Program-made: the position numbers and the translations under genes
NCBI RefSeq assembly: GCF_011947195.1
Contig: NZ_JAATVY010000043.1
Span: forward strand, 1 to 33,228
Origin: Planosporangium thailandense
Lineage (GTDB): Bacteria; Actinomycetota; Actinomycetes; Mycobacteriales; Micromonosporaceae
Direction: 5' to 3'
DNA: 33,228 nucleotides
Shown here: positions 14,868-22,415 of the stretch, piece by piece
Position numbering within the stretch: position 1 is the stretch's first letter
Layout of the letters: every line of letters begins with the position of its first letter
The notes under the pieces: model-generated
The model's input: only the letters and a program-made list of their open reading frames with translations
Database searches by the model: none
What the model was told of the DNA's origin: nothing

Positions 14868-16916
14868 ATGCGAACGACCGACCTACGGAACCCGGTGGCC
14901 CACGCACCGACCGACGCGGCCTCCGTACGGCTGGGCGCCGAGCACGGTACACCCCTGCCGGAGTCGCTGTCGGTCCTGGCGACCAAGCGCGCGCTGTTCG
15001 CGGTCGACAGCTACTTCCGCGACAGTTGGGAGGACCTGTGCGAGCTGCCGGCCGAAACCGTCGAGCTCATCCTGCGCCACCACGCCCTGCTCCTGCTCAA
15101 ACCCGACGCCGTGGTCGGACGGCGGCTGACGGCCGCGCTGGACTGGCTGCGTGGGCAGGGCACCGTGGTCGCCGCCGAGCCGGTCCGGCTCGACCGGCAC
15201 ACGGCGCGGGCCATGTGGCAGTACCAGTGGAACGCGGCGAGCCGGGACCGGCGCGACCTGGCCGACCTGATCTGTCACGACGGCGGGGAGTCACTGGTGC
15301 TGATCGTCCGGATGCCGGCCGATCACCGGCCGGCCACGGTACGGCTGTCGGCGGCGAAGGGTCCGGCCGATCCGGAGCGGCGCGAGCCCTGGCAGTTGCG
15401 CCACCGGCTGGGCAACGAGAACTTCCTGCTCAACTTCGTGCACGCCGCCGACGAGCCGGCCGACCTGGTACGCGAGATCGGGGTGCTGTTCGACGCGCCG
15501 CGGCGGCGCGGGCTGTACCGGCGGCTGCGTGACGGCGCCGACGCCACCGGCGCGGCACGGGCGGCGGTGGAGCGCCTGTATGCGCGTACCCCGGCCCGTG
15601 ACCTCGGCCTCGCCGCTCTGATCAGTCGGCAGGACCGGCGGCTGGACGGTCGCGACGGGCCGACGCCCCGGGAGCTGACGGCGGCCCTGGAGGCGACGGA
15701 GGCCGGTCTGAACGCCGACTGGCGCGGGCTGTGCGACCTGTCCGAGCGGGCCGGGGTGCCCCTGGACCCGTGGGACCGGGTGGTGCTGGGCACCCATCTC
15801 ATGGTCGCCTCCGACGCGGGTACCGTGCCGATCCTCGCCGGCGTCCCGGTGCGGGAGTGGGACCGGCGACCGGACCCGGCGATCCTGCCGCCGGGGTGGT
15901 CGCCACGGGGCGTGCGAACGGCTCTGCCCGGCAGCCGCCCCGCTCGGCCCGCCGAGTCCCCGGAACTGCGCTACGACCAGCCGGTGGCACACGCCCTCGT
16001 GCACAAGGCCGGTGTCGGCGAGGTGCTGGTGACCGACAGCGCACCGGTGTCCGAGCGCGTGTTCGCGGTAGCCGGTGAGCTGCCCCGGACCCACTGCTAC
16101 TTCAGCGACCTGCCGGCGGCGGCTGACCGGTACGACGCGGTGGCGCTGCTGGAGTTCTGCCGTCAGGCGTCCTACGTGGTCATCCACCGGTACCTCGGCG
16201 TGCCGGTCGACCGGTCGTTCCTGCTGCGGCGCATCGGTGTCGCGCTCACGCCCGGGGTGGTCTTCGCCGACCAGCCCGACCTGCTGCGCCTGCGGGCGTC
16301 GGTGACGGTCGAGCGGCGCTTCGACGCGCCGGTGCCGGGGCTGTCGGTGCGGCTGGATCTCACCGCGCCCGACGGTCGGGAACTCGGCCGGGGCGCGCTG
16401 TCGGCCTCGTGGCTGACGGCCGGCGAGTACGCGCGGCTGCGCCGCGAGGCCCGGGCCGCCCGGGGGCTCGGCGCGCGGCCCGGCCCGCCGCCGGCCGTAC
16501 CCGCCGAGCGGGCGACGGCGGCCAGCGTCGGTCGCACCGCGCCGCGCAACGTCGTGCTCGCCGACGGCGTCGACGGCACCGGCGAGCTCGTCGTCGATCC
16601 GACGTACCGCGGCATGTTCGACCATCCGCAGGACCACCTGCCCGGGATGCTGCTGGTCGAGGCGGCCCGGCAGGCGGCGCTGCGTGCCGTGGCGGAAGGC
16701 CTCGGCGGGCCCGTCGGCGGGCTCGCGCTGCGCGCCCTGCGGGCGTCGTTCCCGGGCTTCGCCGAGCTGGATCTGCCGGTGCGCCACCACACGGCGGACG
16801 CACCCGGGGGCGCGGACGGCACGCAGGTGCGGGTGTCGGCGCGGCAGGACCGTACCGAGGTGTGCCGCGTCACGGCGACCGTCGCCGTCGACCCGGCGGT
16901 GGGGGAGCGCCGATGA
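14868..16916 (+). CDS. NDP-kinase-like domain fused to two AfsA hotdog repeats
   Basis: A 682-residue multidomain enzyme. Residues about 70-210 match nucleoside diphosphate kinase order: LLLLKPDAVVG (K78), then the VRLSAAKGPADPE region, then NFVHAADEPADLVREIGVLF with H192 at the place of the phosphohistidine. Residues 210-365 form a helical linker. Residues about 370-460 form the first AfsA hotdog repeat (VHKAGVGEVLVTDSAPVSE, with the conserved glutamate and RQ in LLEFCRQASYVVIH). Residues about 558-675 form the second (RNVVLADGVDG, MLLVEAARQAALRAV). AfsA-type enzymes esterify a beta-ketoacyl-ACP with the hydroxyl of dihydroxyacetone phosphate. The fused kinase-like domain could handle a phosphoryl group on substrate or product. 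The catalytic residues of both parts appear retained. ATG 14868 has only a weak ribosome site, suggesting coupling to the ACP gene five bases upstream. No butyrolactone receptor gene lies nearby. Confidence 0.85.
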   Translation: MRTTDLRNPVAHAPTDAASVRLGAEHGTPLPESLSVLATKRALFAVDSYFRDSWEDLCELPAETVELILRHHALLLLKPDAVVGRRLTAALDWLRGQGTVVAAEPVRLDRHTARAMWQYQWNAASRDRRDLADLICHDGGESLVLIVRMPADHRPATVRLSAAKGPADPERREPWQLRHRLGNENFLLNFVHAADEPADLVREIGVLFDAPRRRGLYRRLRDGADATGAARAAVERLYARTPARDLGLAALISRQDRRLDGRDGPTPRELTAALEATEAGLNADWRGLCDLSERAGVPLDPWDRVVLGTHLMVASDAGTVPILAGVPVREWDRRPDPAILPPGWSPRGVRTALPGSRPARPAESPELRYDQPVAHALVHKAGVGEVLVTDSAPVSERVFAVAGELPRTHCYFSDLPAAADRYDAVALLEFCRQASYVVIHRYLGVPVDRSFLLRRIGVALTPGVVFADQPDLLRLRASVTVERRFDAPVPGLSVRLDLTAPDGRELGRGALSASWLTAGEYARLRREARAARGLGARPGPPPAVPAERATAASVGRTAPRNVVLADGVDGTGELVVDPTYRGMFDHPQDHLPGMLLVEAARQAALRAVAEGLGGPVGGLALRALRASFPGFAELDLPVRHHTADAPGGADGTQVRVSARQDRTEVCRVTATVAVDPAVGERR

Positions 16917-19648
16917 GCCGGCCGCACGTTCTCGACAGGCACAGCGGCGCGGACGCCGTGGCGCACTGGGGCGGTGGCAAGGCGGCGAACCTGCACCGGC
17001 TCTGTGCGGCCGGGTTCGACGTTCCGGAGTGGACGGTGCTCGGTACGGACGTGTTCGCCGCGTACCGGGAGGTGACCGGTCTCGGCGCGCGCGTCGACGC
17101 CCTGCTGGCCGCCTGGGAGCGCGGTGACGGGGACCCCGAGGAGGTCGCCGCGGTGATCCGGCGGGCGTTCGCGGAGACCCCCCTCGACCCCGCGAGCCGG
17201 GCGGCCGTCGCGGACGCGTACGTCGGGATCGGCGGCGGCGCGGCCGCGGTGCGCTCGTCGGCCGCCGGTGAGGACTCCGATCAGCTGTCGTTCGCCGGCC
17301 AGTACGACTCGTTCCTCAACGTCGTCGGCGTGGACGCGGTGGCCGGCCGGGTCCGCGACTGTTGGGCGTCGGCGTACTCGTCCCGGGCGCTCGTCTACCG
17401 CCGGCTGCACGGGCTGAGCTCGGAACCCGCCGGGATGGCCGTGGTGGTGCAGCGTCTGGTACCCGCTGACGTCAGCGGCGTGCTGTTCACCGCCAACATC
17501 CGGGTGCGCCCCCGGCACGAGATGCTGGTCAGCGCCGTGTACGGGCTGGGCGAGGGCCTCGTGTCCGGTGCGGTCGACGCCGACACGATCACCCTCGACC
17601 GCGCCACCGGAGCCGTCACCGCCGTCGTCGTCGGCGAGAAGCGGGACCGGGTCATGGCCGGTCCGGCCCCGGGGTGCCGCACGGTCGCGGTTGACCCGCA
17701 GCGCCGGGCGGAGCCCGCGCTCACGCCGGCGCAGATCGACGCGCTCCGCACGACCGGCGAGCGGATCGAGGCGCTGTACGGCCGGCCGCAGGACATCGAG
17801 TGGGCGTTCGCCGACGGTCGCCTGTACCTCCTGCAGAGCCGCCCGATCACGGCCACCGTGGAGGGCGACGGCGGCGGCGACGTGCGGGTCTGGGACAACT
17901 CGAACATCATCGAGAGCTACGGCGAGGTCACCGCACCGCTGACGTTCAGCTTCGCCCGGCACATGTACGGGCGGCTGTACCGCGAGTACTGTTCGCTGCT
18001 CGGCGTGCCGCGCTCCCAGTTGGCGCTGATGGACTCCGGCTTCGCGAGCATGCTGGGCTACTTCGACGGCCGGGTGTACTACAACGTCCTCAACTGGACC
18101 AAGGTCATCGGGCTGCTGCCGGCGTACCGCGTCAACCGGCGCATCCTGGCCGCCGCGATGGGCGTGCCGGAGACGCCGACGGAGACCGGACACCGCCCAC
18201 GGCCGTTGCAGTACGACTCGGCGCTGCTGACGGCCGTGGTGCGGACCCGGATCGCGGTCACGTTCGGCTGGTACTGCCTGACGGTCAAGGGCTCCGTCGC
18301 CCGCTTCCTGCGCCAGTTCGACGAGGTGTACCGCGAGTTCGACGGGCTCGACTACGACGCGATGCCGGCGGCCGAGGTGTACCGCCATTTCACCGCCGTC
18401 GAGCGGACGCTGCTGGCCCGGTGGGGTCGGATGGCGGTGCTCGACAACGTCGTCATGCTCTCGTACGCCGTGCTGTACGCGCTGACGGGCCGCTGGCTGC
18501 CGGACGCGCCGGAGTGGTTCCTGTGGCACGTCGTGAAGGTGGGCGACGACGTGGAGTCCGCGCTGCCGGCCCGCCGGCTGACCGAGCTGGCGCGCCAGCT
18601 TCGTGACCAGCCCCGGCTCGCGGCGGTGGTCCGGGAGCGGTCCGCCGAGGACGCGTACGCGTGGCTGCGCGCCGAGCCGGGCCCGGACGCGGCCTGGCTG
18701 CGCGCCGAGCTGGCGCGCTACGTCCGCGAGTTCGGCTACCGCAGCGCCAACGAGCTCAAGCTCGAAGAGCCCGACCTGCGGGCCGACCCGACGCCGTTGA
18801 TGTCGATGCTGCGCGACGCGTTGAGTAGTGAGGCGTCGCCGGACGCGGCCGGAGCCGCCGGGTCAGCCGGAGCCGCCGGGCCGGGTGGGGAGGACGCCGA
18901 CGCGTACCTCGACGCCCGGCTGCGGGGGCCGCGCCGCTGGACGTACGAGCGCGCCCGCGGGTTCGTACGCACCGCGCTGCGCGAACGCGAGCGGGTGCGG
19001 TTCGCCCGTACCCGCGCGTTCGGCATGGCGCGGCGGATGTTCACCGCGATCGGCGCGGACCTGGCCCGCACCGGCGTGCTGGCGCAGCCCCGTGACGTGT
19101 TCTTCCTGCGCCTGGAGGAGCTGCGCGACCTGTTCACGGCCACGACCGACCACCGGGAGCTGCGCCCGCTCGCCCAGCTCCGCCGCGACCAGCAGGCCCG
19201 GCAGCGCCGGCTGCCCGCGCCGCCACCCCGCTTCGTCACCGTCGGCGGCCCGTACGCCTCGGCACGCCGGCCCGACGCGCCGCCGGCCGGCCGGCACGCC
19301 GCCCCGGCGTCGGCCGACGGGCAGGCCGCCGTGCTGCGCGGCACCCCGTCCAGCCCCGGCGTGGTGGTCGGCGAGGCCCGCGTCGCCGACCGGCCGCGCG
19401 ACGTCGGCGCGAACATCGTCGTCACGTACCGCACCGACCCGGGCTGGGTCGGCGCGCTGTCGTCGGCGACCGCTCTGCTCATCGAGCGGGGCAGCCCGCT
19501 CAGCCACGTCGCCATCGTGGCCCGCGAGCTCGGCGTGCCCACCGTAGTCCAGATCCCGGAGCTGACCGCGCGGATCCGGAGCGGCATGCGACTGACCGTC
19601 GACGGCGCGCAGGGAACCGTGGAGATCCATTCCGGGGAGGCCTCATGA
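16913..19648 (+). CDS. PEP-synthase/rifampin-phosphotransferase-like dikinase
   Basis: A 911-residue enzyme of the phosphotransfer-dikinase superfamily. The N-terminal ATP-grasp domain (about 1-320) has GGKAANLHRL, VRSSAAGEDSDQLSFAGQYD, MAVVVQRLVPADVSGVLFTA and DIEWAFADGRLYLLQSRPIT. A large central domain (about 330-780), opening DNSNIIESYGEVTAPLTFSF, takes the place of the substrate-binding domain of rifampin phosphotransferases. The C-terminal swivelling phosphohistidine domain carries H865 in RGSPLSHVAIVARELG. The PEP/pyruvate barrel of true PEP synthases is absent. The family splits ATP and sends the beta-phosphate through the histidine to a small-molecule hydroxyl; prodiginine condensing enzymes (RedH/PigC) are relatives that join intermediates instead. 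ATG 16913 overlaps the previous stop by four bases. An Ala/Gly/Ser-rich stretch near 640-662 looks like a flexible linker. Confidence 0.88.
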   Translation: MSRPHVLDRHSGADAVAHWGGGKAANLHRLCAAGFDVPEWTVLGTDVFAAYREVTGLGARVDALLAAWERGDGDPEEVAAVIRRAFAETPLDPASRAAVADAYVGIGGGAAAVRSSAAGEDSDQLSFAGQYDSFLNVVGVDAVAGRVRDCWASAYSSRALVYRRLHGLSSEPAGMAVVVQRLVPADVSGVLFTANIRVRPRHEMLVSAVYGLGEGLVSGAVDADTITLDRATGAVTAVVVGEKRDRVMAGPAPGCRTVAVDPQRRAEPALTPAQIDALRTTGERIEALYGRPQDIEWAFADGRLYLLQSRPITATVEGDGGGDVRVWDNSNIIESYGEVTAPLTFSFARHMYGRLYREYCSLLGVPRSQLALMDSGFASMLGYFDGRVYYNVLNWTKVIGLLPAYRVNRRILAAAMGVPETPTETGHRPRPLQYDSALLTAVVRTRIAVTFGWYCLTVKGSVARFLRQFDEVYREFDGLDYDAMPAAEVYRHFTAVERTLLARWGRMAVLDNVVMLSYAVLYALTGRWLPDAPEWFLWHVVKVGDDVESALPARRLTELARQLRDQPRLAAVVRERSAEDAYAWLRAEPGPDAAWLRAELARYVREFGYRSANELKLEEPDLRADPTPLMSMLRDALSSEASPDAAGAAGSAGAAGPGGEDADAYLDARLRGPRRWTYERARGFVRTALRERERVRFARTRAFGMARRMFTAIGADLARTGVLAQPRDVFFLRLEELRDLFTATTDHRELRPLAQLRRDQQARQRRLPAPPPRFVTVGGPYASARRPDAPPAGRHAAPASADGQAAVLRGTPSSPGVVVGEARVADRPRDVGANIVVTYRTDPGWVGALSSATALLIERGSPLSHVAIVARELGVPTVVQIPELTARIRSGMRLTVDGAQGTVEIHSGEAS

Positions 19649-20682
19649 CAGCGTCCGACGACCCCCGACGCCGCGAGGTGCTCGACCGGCGGATCCGGGG
19701 TTTCCACGGGGTGGGCGTCGACGACGTCCTCGCCGTCGTGGACTACCTGTGCGAGCCCGGCGACACGGTCCTGGCCGGCGGATCGCTGACGTTCGGGCTC
19801 GGTAACCGGCTCAGCGACTTCGACGTTGTGATCTGCGGGGACGACACGGCACGGTCGCTGGTGCCGTTGCAGCACTGGGTGCAGACCCTGCGCGTCGACG
19901 TGTGGACCCGGCCGCGTGCCGACATCGACACCCTGTTCGGGCTGGCCGCTCAGGCGCTCGCCCGGCCGGAGCCGATCGCCGGCGCGTTCGGCAGCATCGA
20001 GCAGGAGCAGCAGTTGAAGCTGCTGCACCGGGTCGCGTTCGGCCTGTGCCTGTCCGGCCCGCCGCTGGTGCCGGCGACGGTGCCGGACTTCCGGGCGGTG
20101 GCGCGCGACCTGGTGGCGCGCGAGTACGCCGAGCGCCTGCGCGAGTCGCTCTGGGTGGCGCAGCTCGCCGCCCGGGCCGGGCGGTGGCTGACCGCGGTGG
20201 TCAACGCCCGGGAGGCGGTCGAGGAGGCGTTCACGATCGTGCTCACCCGCCGCGGCGTGCCCTTCACCGGAGACAAGTGGCTGCACGACCGGCTGCGCGA
20301 GCACGCGCCCGACCTGGGGGAGGCCTGCCGGCGGTACGCCGCTCTGCCGACCGCGGCGGACGAGTGCGCGGCGTACGTCGCCGACGCGGTCGCCCTGGCC
20401 GGCCGGCTGACGGGCGTGCCGACCGGGGTGGCCGAGCTGGGCCGGCAGGCGCGCTGGACAGCGCCCGACCTGCACCTGACCAGCGCCGGTGACACCGCGC
20501 TGCTGGTCTCGCCGCGCATGGGCGTCCTATGTGAACTGTCAGATGTGGAAGCGAAGGCGTGGCGCGCGCTGGCCGGGCGCGCCGAAGCCGGTGCGTACGA
20601 CGCGGCGGAGACAGACCTCTGCCTGCGGCTGTACGAACAGGGCCTGCTCACCCTCGGCTGGGCGACAGGAGTGGGGGCCTGA
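19645..20682 (+). CDS. Pol-beta-type nucleotidyltransferase with helical C-terminal region
   Basis: A 345-residue protein. Residues about 35-90 show the nucleotidyltransferase signature: LAGGSLTFGLGNRLSDFDVVICG supplies the GGS motif at 45-47 and metal-binding D58 and D60, with the third acidic residue probably D85 in LRVDVWTRP. Residues about 150-265 form a helical bundle (YAERLRESLWVAQLAAR, VVNAREAVEEAFTIVLTRRG) resembling the HEPN-like partner domain of kanamycin-type nucleotidyltransferases. The last about 70 residues (SPRMGVLCELSDVEAKAWRAL) look like a small winged helix. It would transfer a nucleotide to a hydroxyl or phosphate of a pathway compound or of a carrier protein. ATG 19645 overlaps the dikinase stop as ATGA. 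The active-site assignment is good, the acceptor unknown. Confidence 0.72.
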   Translation: MTASDDPRRREVLDRRIRGFHGVGVDDVLAVVDYLCEPGDTVLAGGSLTFGLGNRLSDFDVVICGDDTARSLVPLQHWVQTLRVDVWTRPRADIDTLFGLAAQALARPEPIAGAFGSIEQEQQLKLLHRVAFGLCLSGPPLVPATVPDFRAVARDLVAREYAERLRESLWVAQLAARAGRWLTAVVNAREAVEEAFTIVLTRRGVPFTGDKWLHDRLREHAPDLGEACRRYAALPTAADECAAYVADAVALAGRLTGVPTGVAELGRQARWTAPDLHLTSAGDTALLVSPRMGVLCELSDVEAKAWRALAGRAEAGAYDAAETDLCLRLYEQGLLTLGWATGVGA

Positions 20683-21194
20683 TGAGAGCGCTCGACGTGG
20701 ACGCCCGCCGGTACGCCTGGTGCCGGGGGCGGGCGGTGTGGTGGTTGGGGCTGCCCATCGCGGCTCTGCTGGAAGACATGAAGGGCGCGGTGACCGAGGG
20801 GCAGGACGGCCTGGTGCACCGCAACGCGCGCATGATCGGCCAGAGCTGCGCGGTCGTGCTCAACCTGGTGCTGCACCACGCCCGGCCGGTGCCGGCGCTG
20901 CGGGTGCAGACACCGTGGGCGCTGGAGCGCGTCGGCGGGCATCCGCTCGGCCGGGAGTGCGAGCGCCTCGTACGGGCGGGCTGGGAGGTCCCGGCCCAGT
21001 CCCTGGTGGAGCGGTGTGAGCGGCTCGTCGCCGAGGTGCGGGCGCTGGTGGGCGACGTGCCCGATCCGCTGGTGCCGGAGGGGTACTTCCCGTCGCTGGC
21101 GGCGGCGCGTGAGTGGCTGAAGCTCGCCGAGCTCGTGGGCGAGGAGGGTTTCCTGCCGAAGGAGTGGACCCAGGAGGAGGGGAGAAATGCCTGA
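20682..21194 (+). CDS. Unrecognised 170-residue operon protein
   Basis: I do not recognise this family. It is a soluble, mostly helical protein, rich in Leu, Arg, Val and Trp, with no signal peptide or clear membrane span; the VWWLGLPIAALLED stretch near residue 20 is the most hydrophobic part. Helical segments include RMIGQSCAVVLNLVLHHARP and LVERCERLVAEVRALVG. ATG 20682 shares a base with the nucleotidyltransferase stop (TGATG), and its own stop overlaps the next start by eight bases, so it is surely expressed with the operon. The tight link to the nucleotidyltransferase could mean a helical partner subunit, as in MNT/HEPN-type pairs, but no RX4-6H motif is evident, so this is only a guess. 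Confidence 0.7.
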   Translation: MRALDVDARRYAWCRGRAVWWLGLPIAALLEDMKGAVTEGQDGLVHRNARMIGQSCAVVLNLVLHHARPVPALRVQTPWALERVGGHPLGRECERLVRAGWEVPAQSLVERCERLVAEVRALVGDVPDPLVPEGYFPSLAAAREWLKLAELVGEEGFLPKEWTQEEGRNA

Positions 21195-21654
21195 GGTCGC
21201 GCTCGACCTGGACATCGACGCGCCCGCCGCGCGCGTGTGGGAGGCGGTCACCGACATCGAGCGGTACCCGGACTCCATGGAGAGCGTGCGCTGGGTGAAG
21301 ATCATCGATGGGAGCGACCCGCTGGCGCGGCGCAGTGGATGGTCGGTGCTGCTCAAGGGCTCCATCCTGGAGTGGGAGGAGGTCGAGCGGCTGGACCCGG
21401 ACGCGCTTGTCATGGCGTTCCGCCAGGTGGCCGGCGACATGGAGATCTTCGACGGCGAGTGGCGGGTCACGCCGCTTCCCGACGGGCGTACCAACGTACG
21501 GCTGTGGACGCGGTTCGAGATCGGCATCCCGCTGCTGGCCGACATGCTCAATCCGGTCGCCGAACGGTCGCTGCGCTCCAACAGTCGGGAGATGCTCCTG
21601 GGTATCGAACGGGACGCGGTAGCCGGCCGACGGTCAGCGGCGGCCCAGTCGTAG
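21187..21654 (+). CDS. SRPBCC-fold protein (WhiE/coenzyme-Q-binding type cyclase-like)
   Basis: A 155-residue protein with the standard SRPBCC start MPEVALDLDIDAPAARVWEA followed by VTDIERYPDSMESVRWVKII. This matches the polyketide cyclase / COQ10-like branch, which binds a hydrophobic product and either cyclises or chaperones it. The C-terminal helix lies in LLADMLNPVAERSLRSN. ATG 21187 is well placed after GGAGGGGAGAA and overlaps the previous stop. It is the last gene of the nine-gene operon and the second SRPBCC protein of the locus; the other (5180) belongs to a longer, different subgroup. Its 3' end overlaps the convergent SDR gene by 21 bases, leaving no room for a terminator between them. 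Confidence 0.82.
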   Translation: MPEVALDLDIDAPAARVWEAVTDIERYPDSMESVRWVKIIDGSDPLARRSGWSVLLKGSILEWEEVERLDPDALVMAFRQVAGDMEIFDGEWRVTPLPDGRTNVRLWTRFEIGIPLLADMLNPVAERSLRSNSREMLLGIERDAVAGRRSAAAQS

Positions 21655-22347
21655 CTCGTGTACGCGCCGGACCTCGCCCGGGGTGGCCAGGTACGCGACC
21701 GCCGCGGCGATCTCGGGCAGTTCGACGTCGAGCGCGGTGTGCTGGTCGATGGCGTTGTGCTGGTCGATCGCGGTGTGCGGGCCGATCGCGCCGTCGACGA
21801 TCAGCAGTGCGACATGGATGCCGGCGTCGCGCAGTTCGAGCGCGGCGGCCTGGGTCAGGGCCCGGGTCGCGAACGCGCCGGCCGCCCACGGGCCGCGCCC
21901 GGCCTGGGCCCGCACGCTCGATCCGCCGGTGAGCTGGATCAGCGCGCCACCGCCGGTGCGCCGCAGTGCGACGGCGCCGGCGTTGAGGAACACGAAGGTC
22001 CGCTCGGCGACCGCCACCGCCCAGCGTCGAAACGCTGGCAGGTCCGCGTCGGCGATCGGGCCGCCGCCGAACGGGCCCGGCGGGACGGGGCCGGCCGCCG
22101 CGTTCACGATCAGGTCCAGGCCCGCGTACTCGTCCGTCGCGGCCGCGAGGACCGCGCTCAACGCGTCGGGGTCGGTGACGTCCGCCCGGACCGCCCGGGC
22201 GCCGCGCGTACGGGCCGCCTGTACGGTCTCCTCGCTGCGGGCGACCGCGGTCACCCGCCACCCGTCGGTGATCAGGCGGTCGACGATGGCCGCACCGATC
22301 CGGCGCGCGCCGAGCACGACGGCGCTCGGGCCCAGGGTTCGTGTCAT
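21634..22347 (-). CDS. Atypical short-chain dehydrogenase lacking the YxxxK pair
   Basis: A 237-residue protein with a Rossmann fold: SAVVLGARRIGAAIVDRL in place of TGxxxGIG, RADVTDPDAL, and LDLIVNAAAG for NNAG. The serine strand is present (ALIQLTGGSSVRAQAGRG). Where active classical SDRs have YxxxK, this protein reads PWAAGAFATRALTQAAALEL, with no Tyr or Lys, so it is probably a divergent or non-catalytic member; I remember similar actinobacterial proteins with the same segment. ATG 22347 is used because further upstream the frame gives no credible start. There is no clear ribosome site and a TATCGA lies about ten bases upstream, so the message may be leaderless. Codons near the 3' end carry an 18-base repeat. 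It converges on the biosynthetic operon. Confidence 0.8.
   Translation of the reverse strand: MTRTLGPSAVVLGARRIGAAIVDRLITDGWRVTAVARSEETVQAARTRGARAVRADVTDPDALSAVLAAATDEYAGLDLIVNAAAGPVPPGPFGGGPIADADLPAFRRWAVAVAERTFVFLNAGAVALRRTGGGALIQLTGGSSVRAQAGRGPWAAGAFATRALTQAAALELRDAGIHVALLIVDGAIGPHTAIDQHNAIDQHTALDVELPEIAAAVAYLATPGEVRRVHELRLGRR
21739..21792 (-). repeat. In-frame 18-base tandem repeat inside the SDR gene
   Basis: Two near-identical 18-base units (21739-21756 and 21757-21774) and a degenerate third (to about 21792) encode repeats of HxAIDQ near the SDR C-terminus (HTAIDQHNAIDQHTALD). The region corresponds to the usually variable substrate loop, so the insertion may be tolerated or alter specificity. 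Confidence 0.75.
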
Positions 22348-22415
22348 TCGATCAGTGTCGATATTGACGGCGGCTTCCGGCCAGTCCTGTCGGGCATGGC
22401 GCCGGACACATCCGG

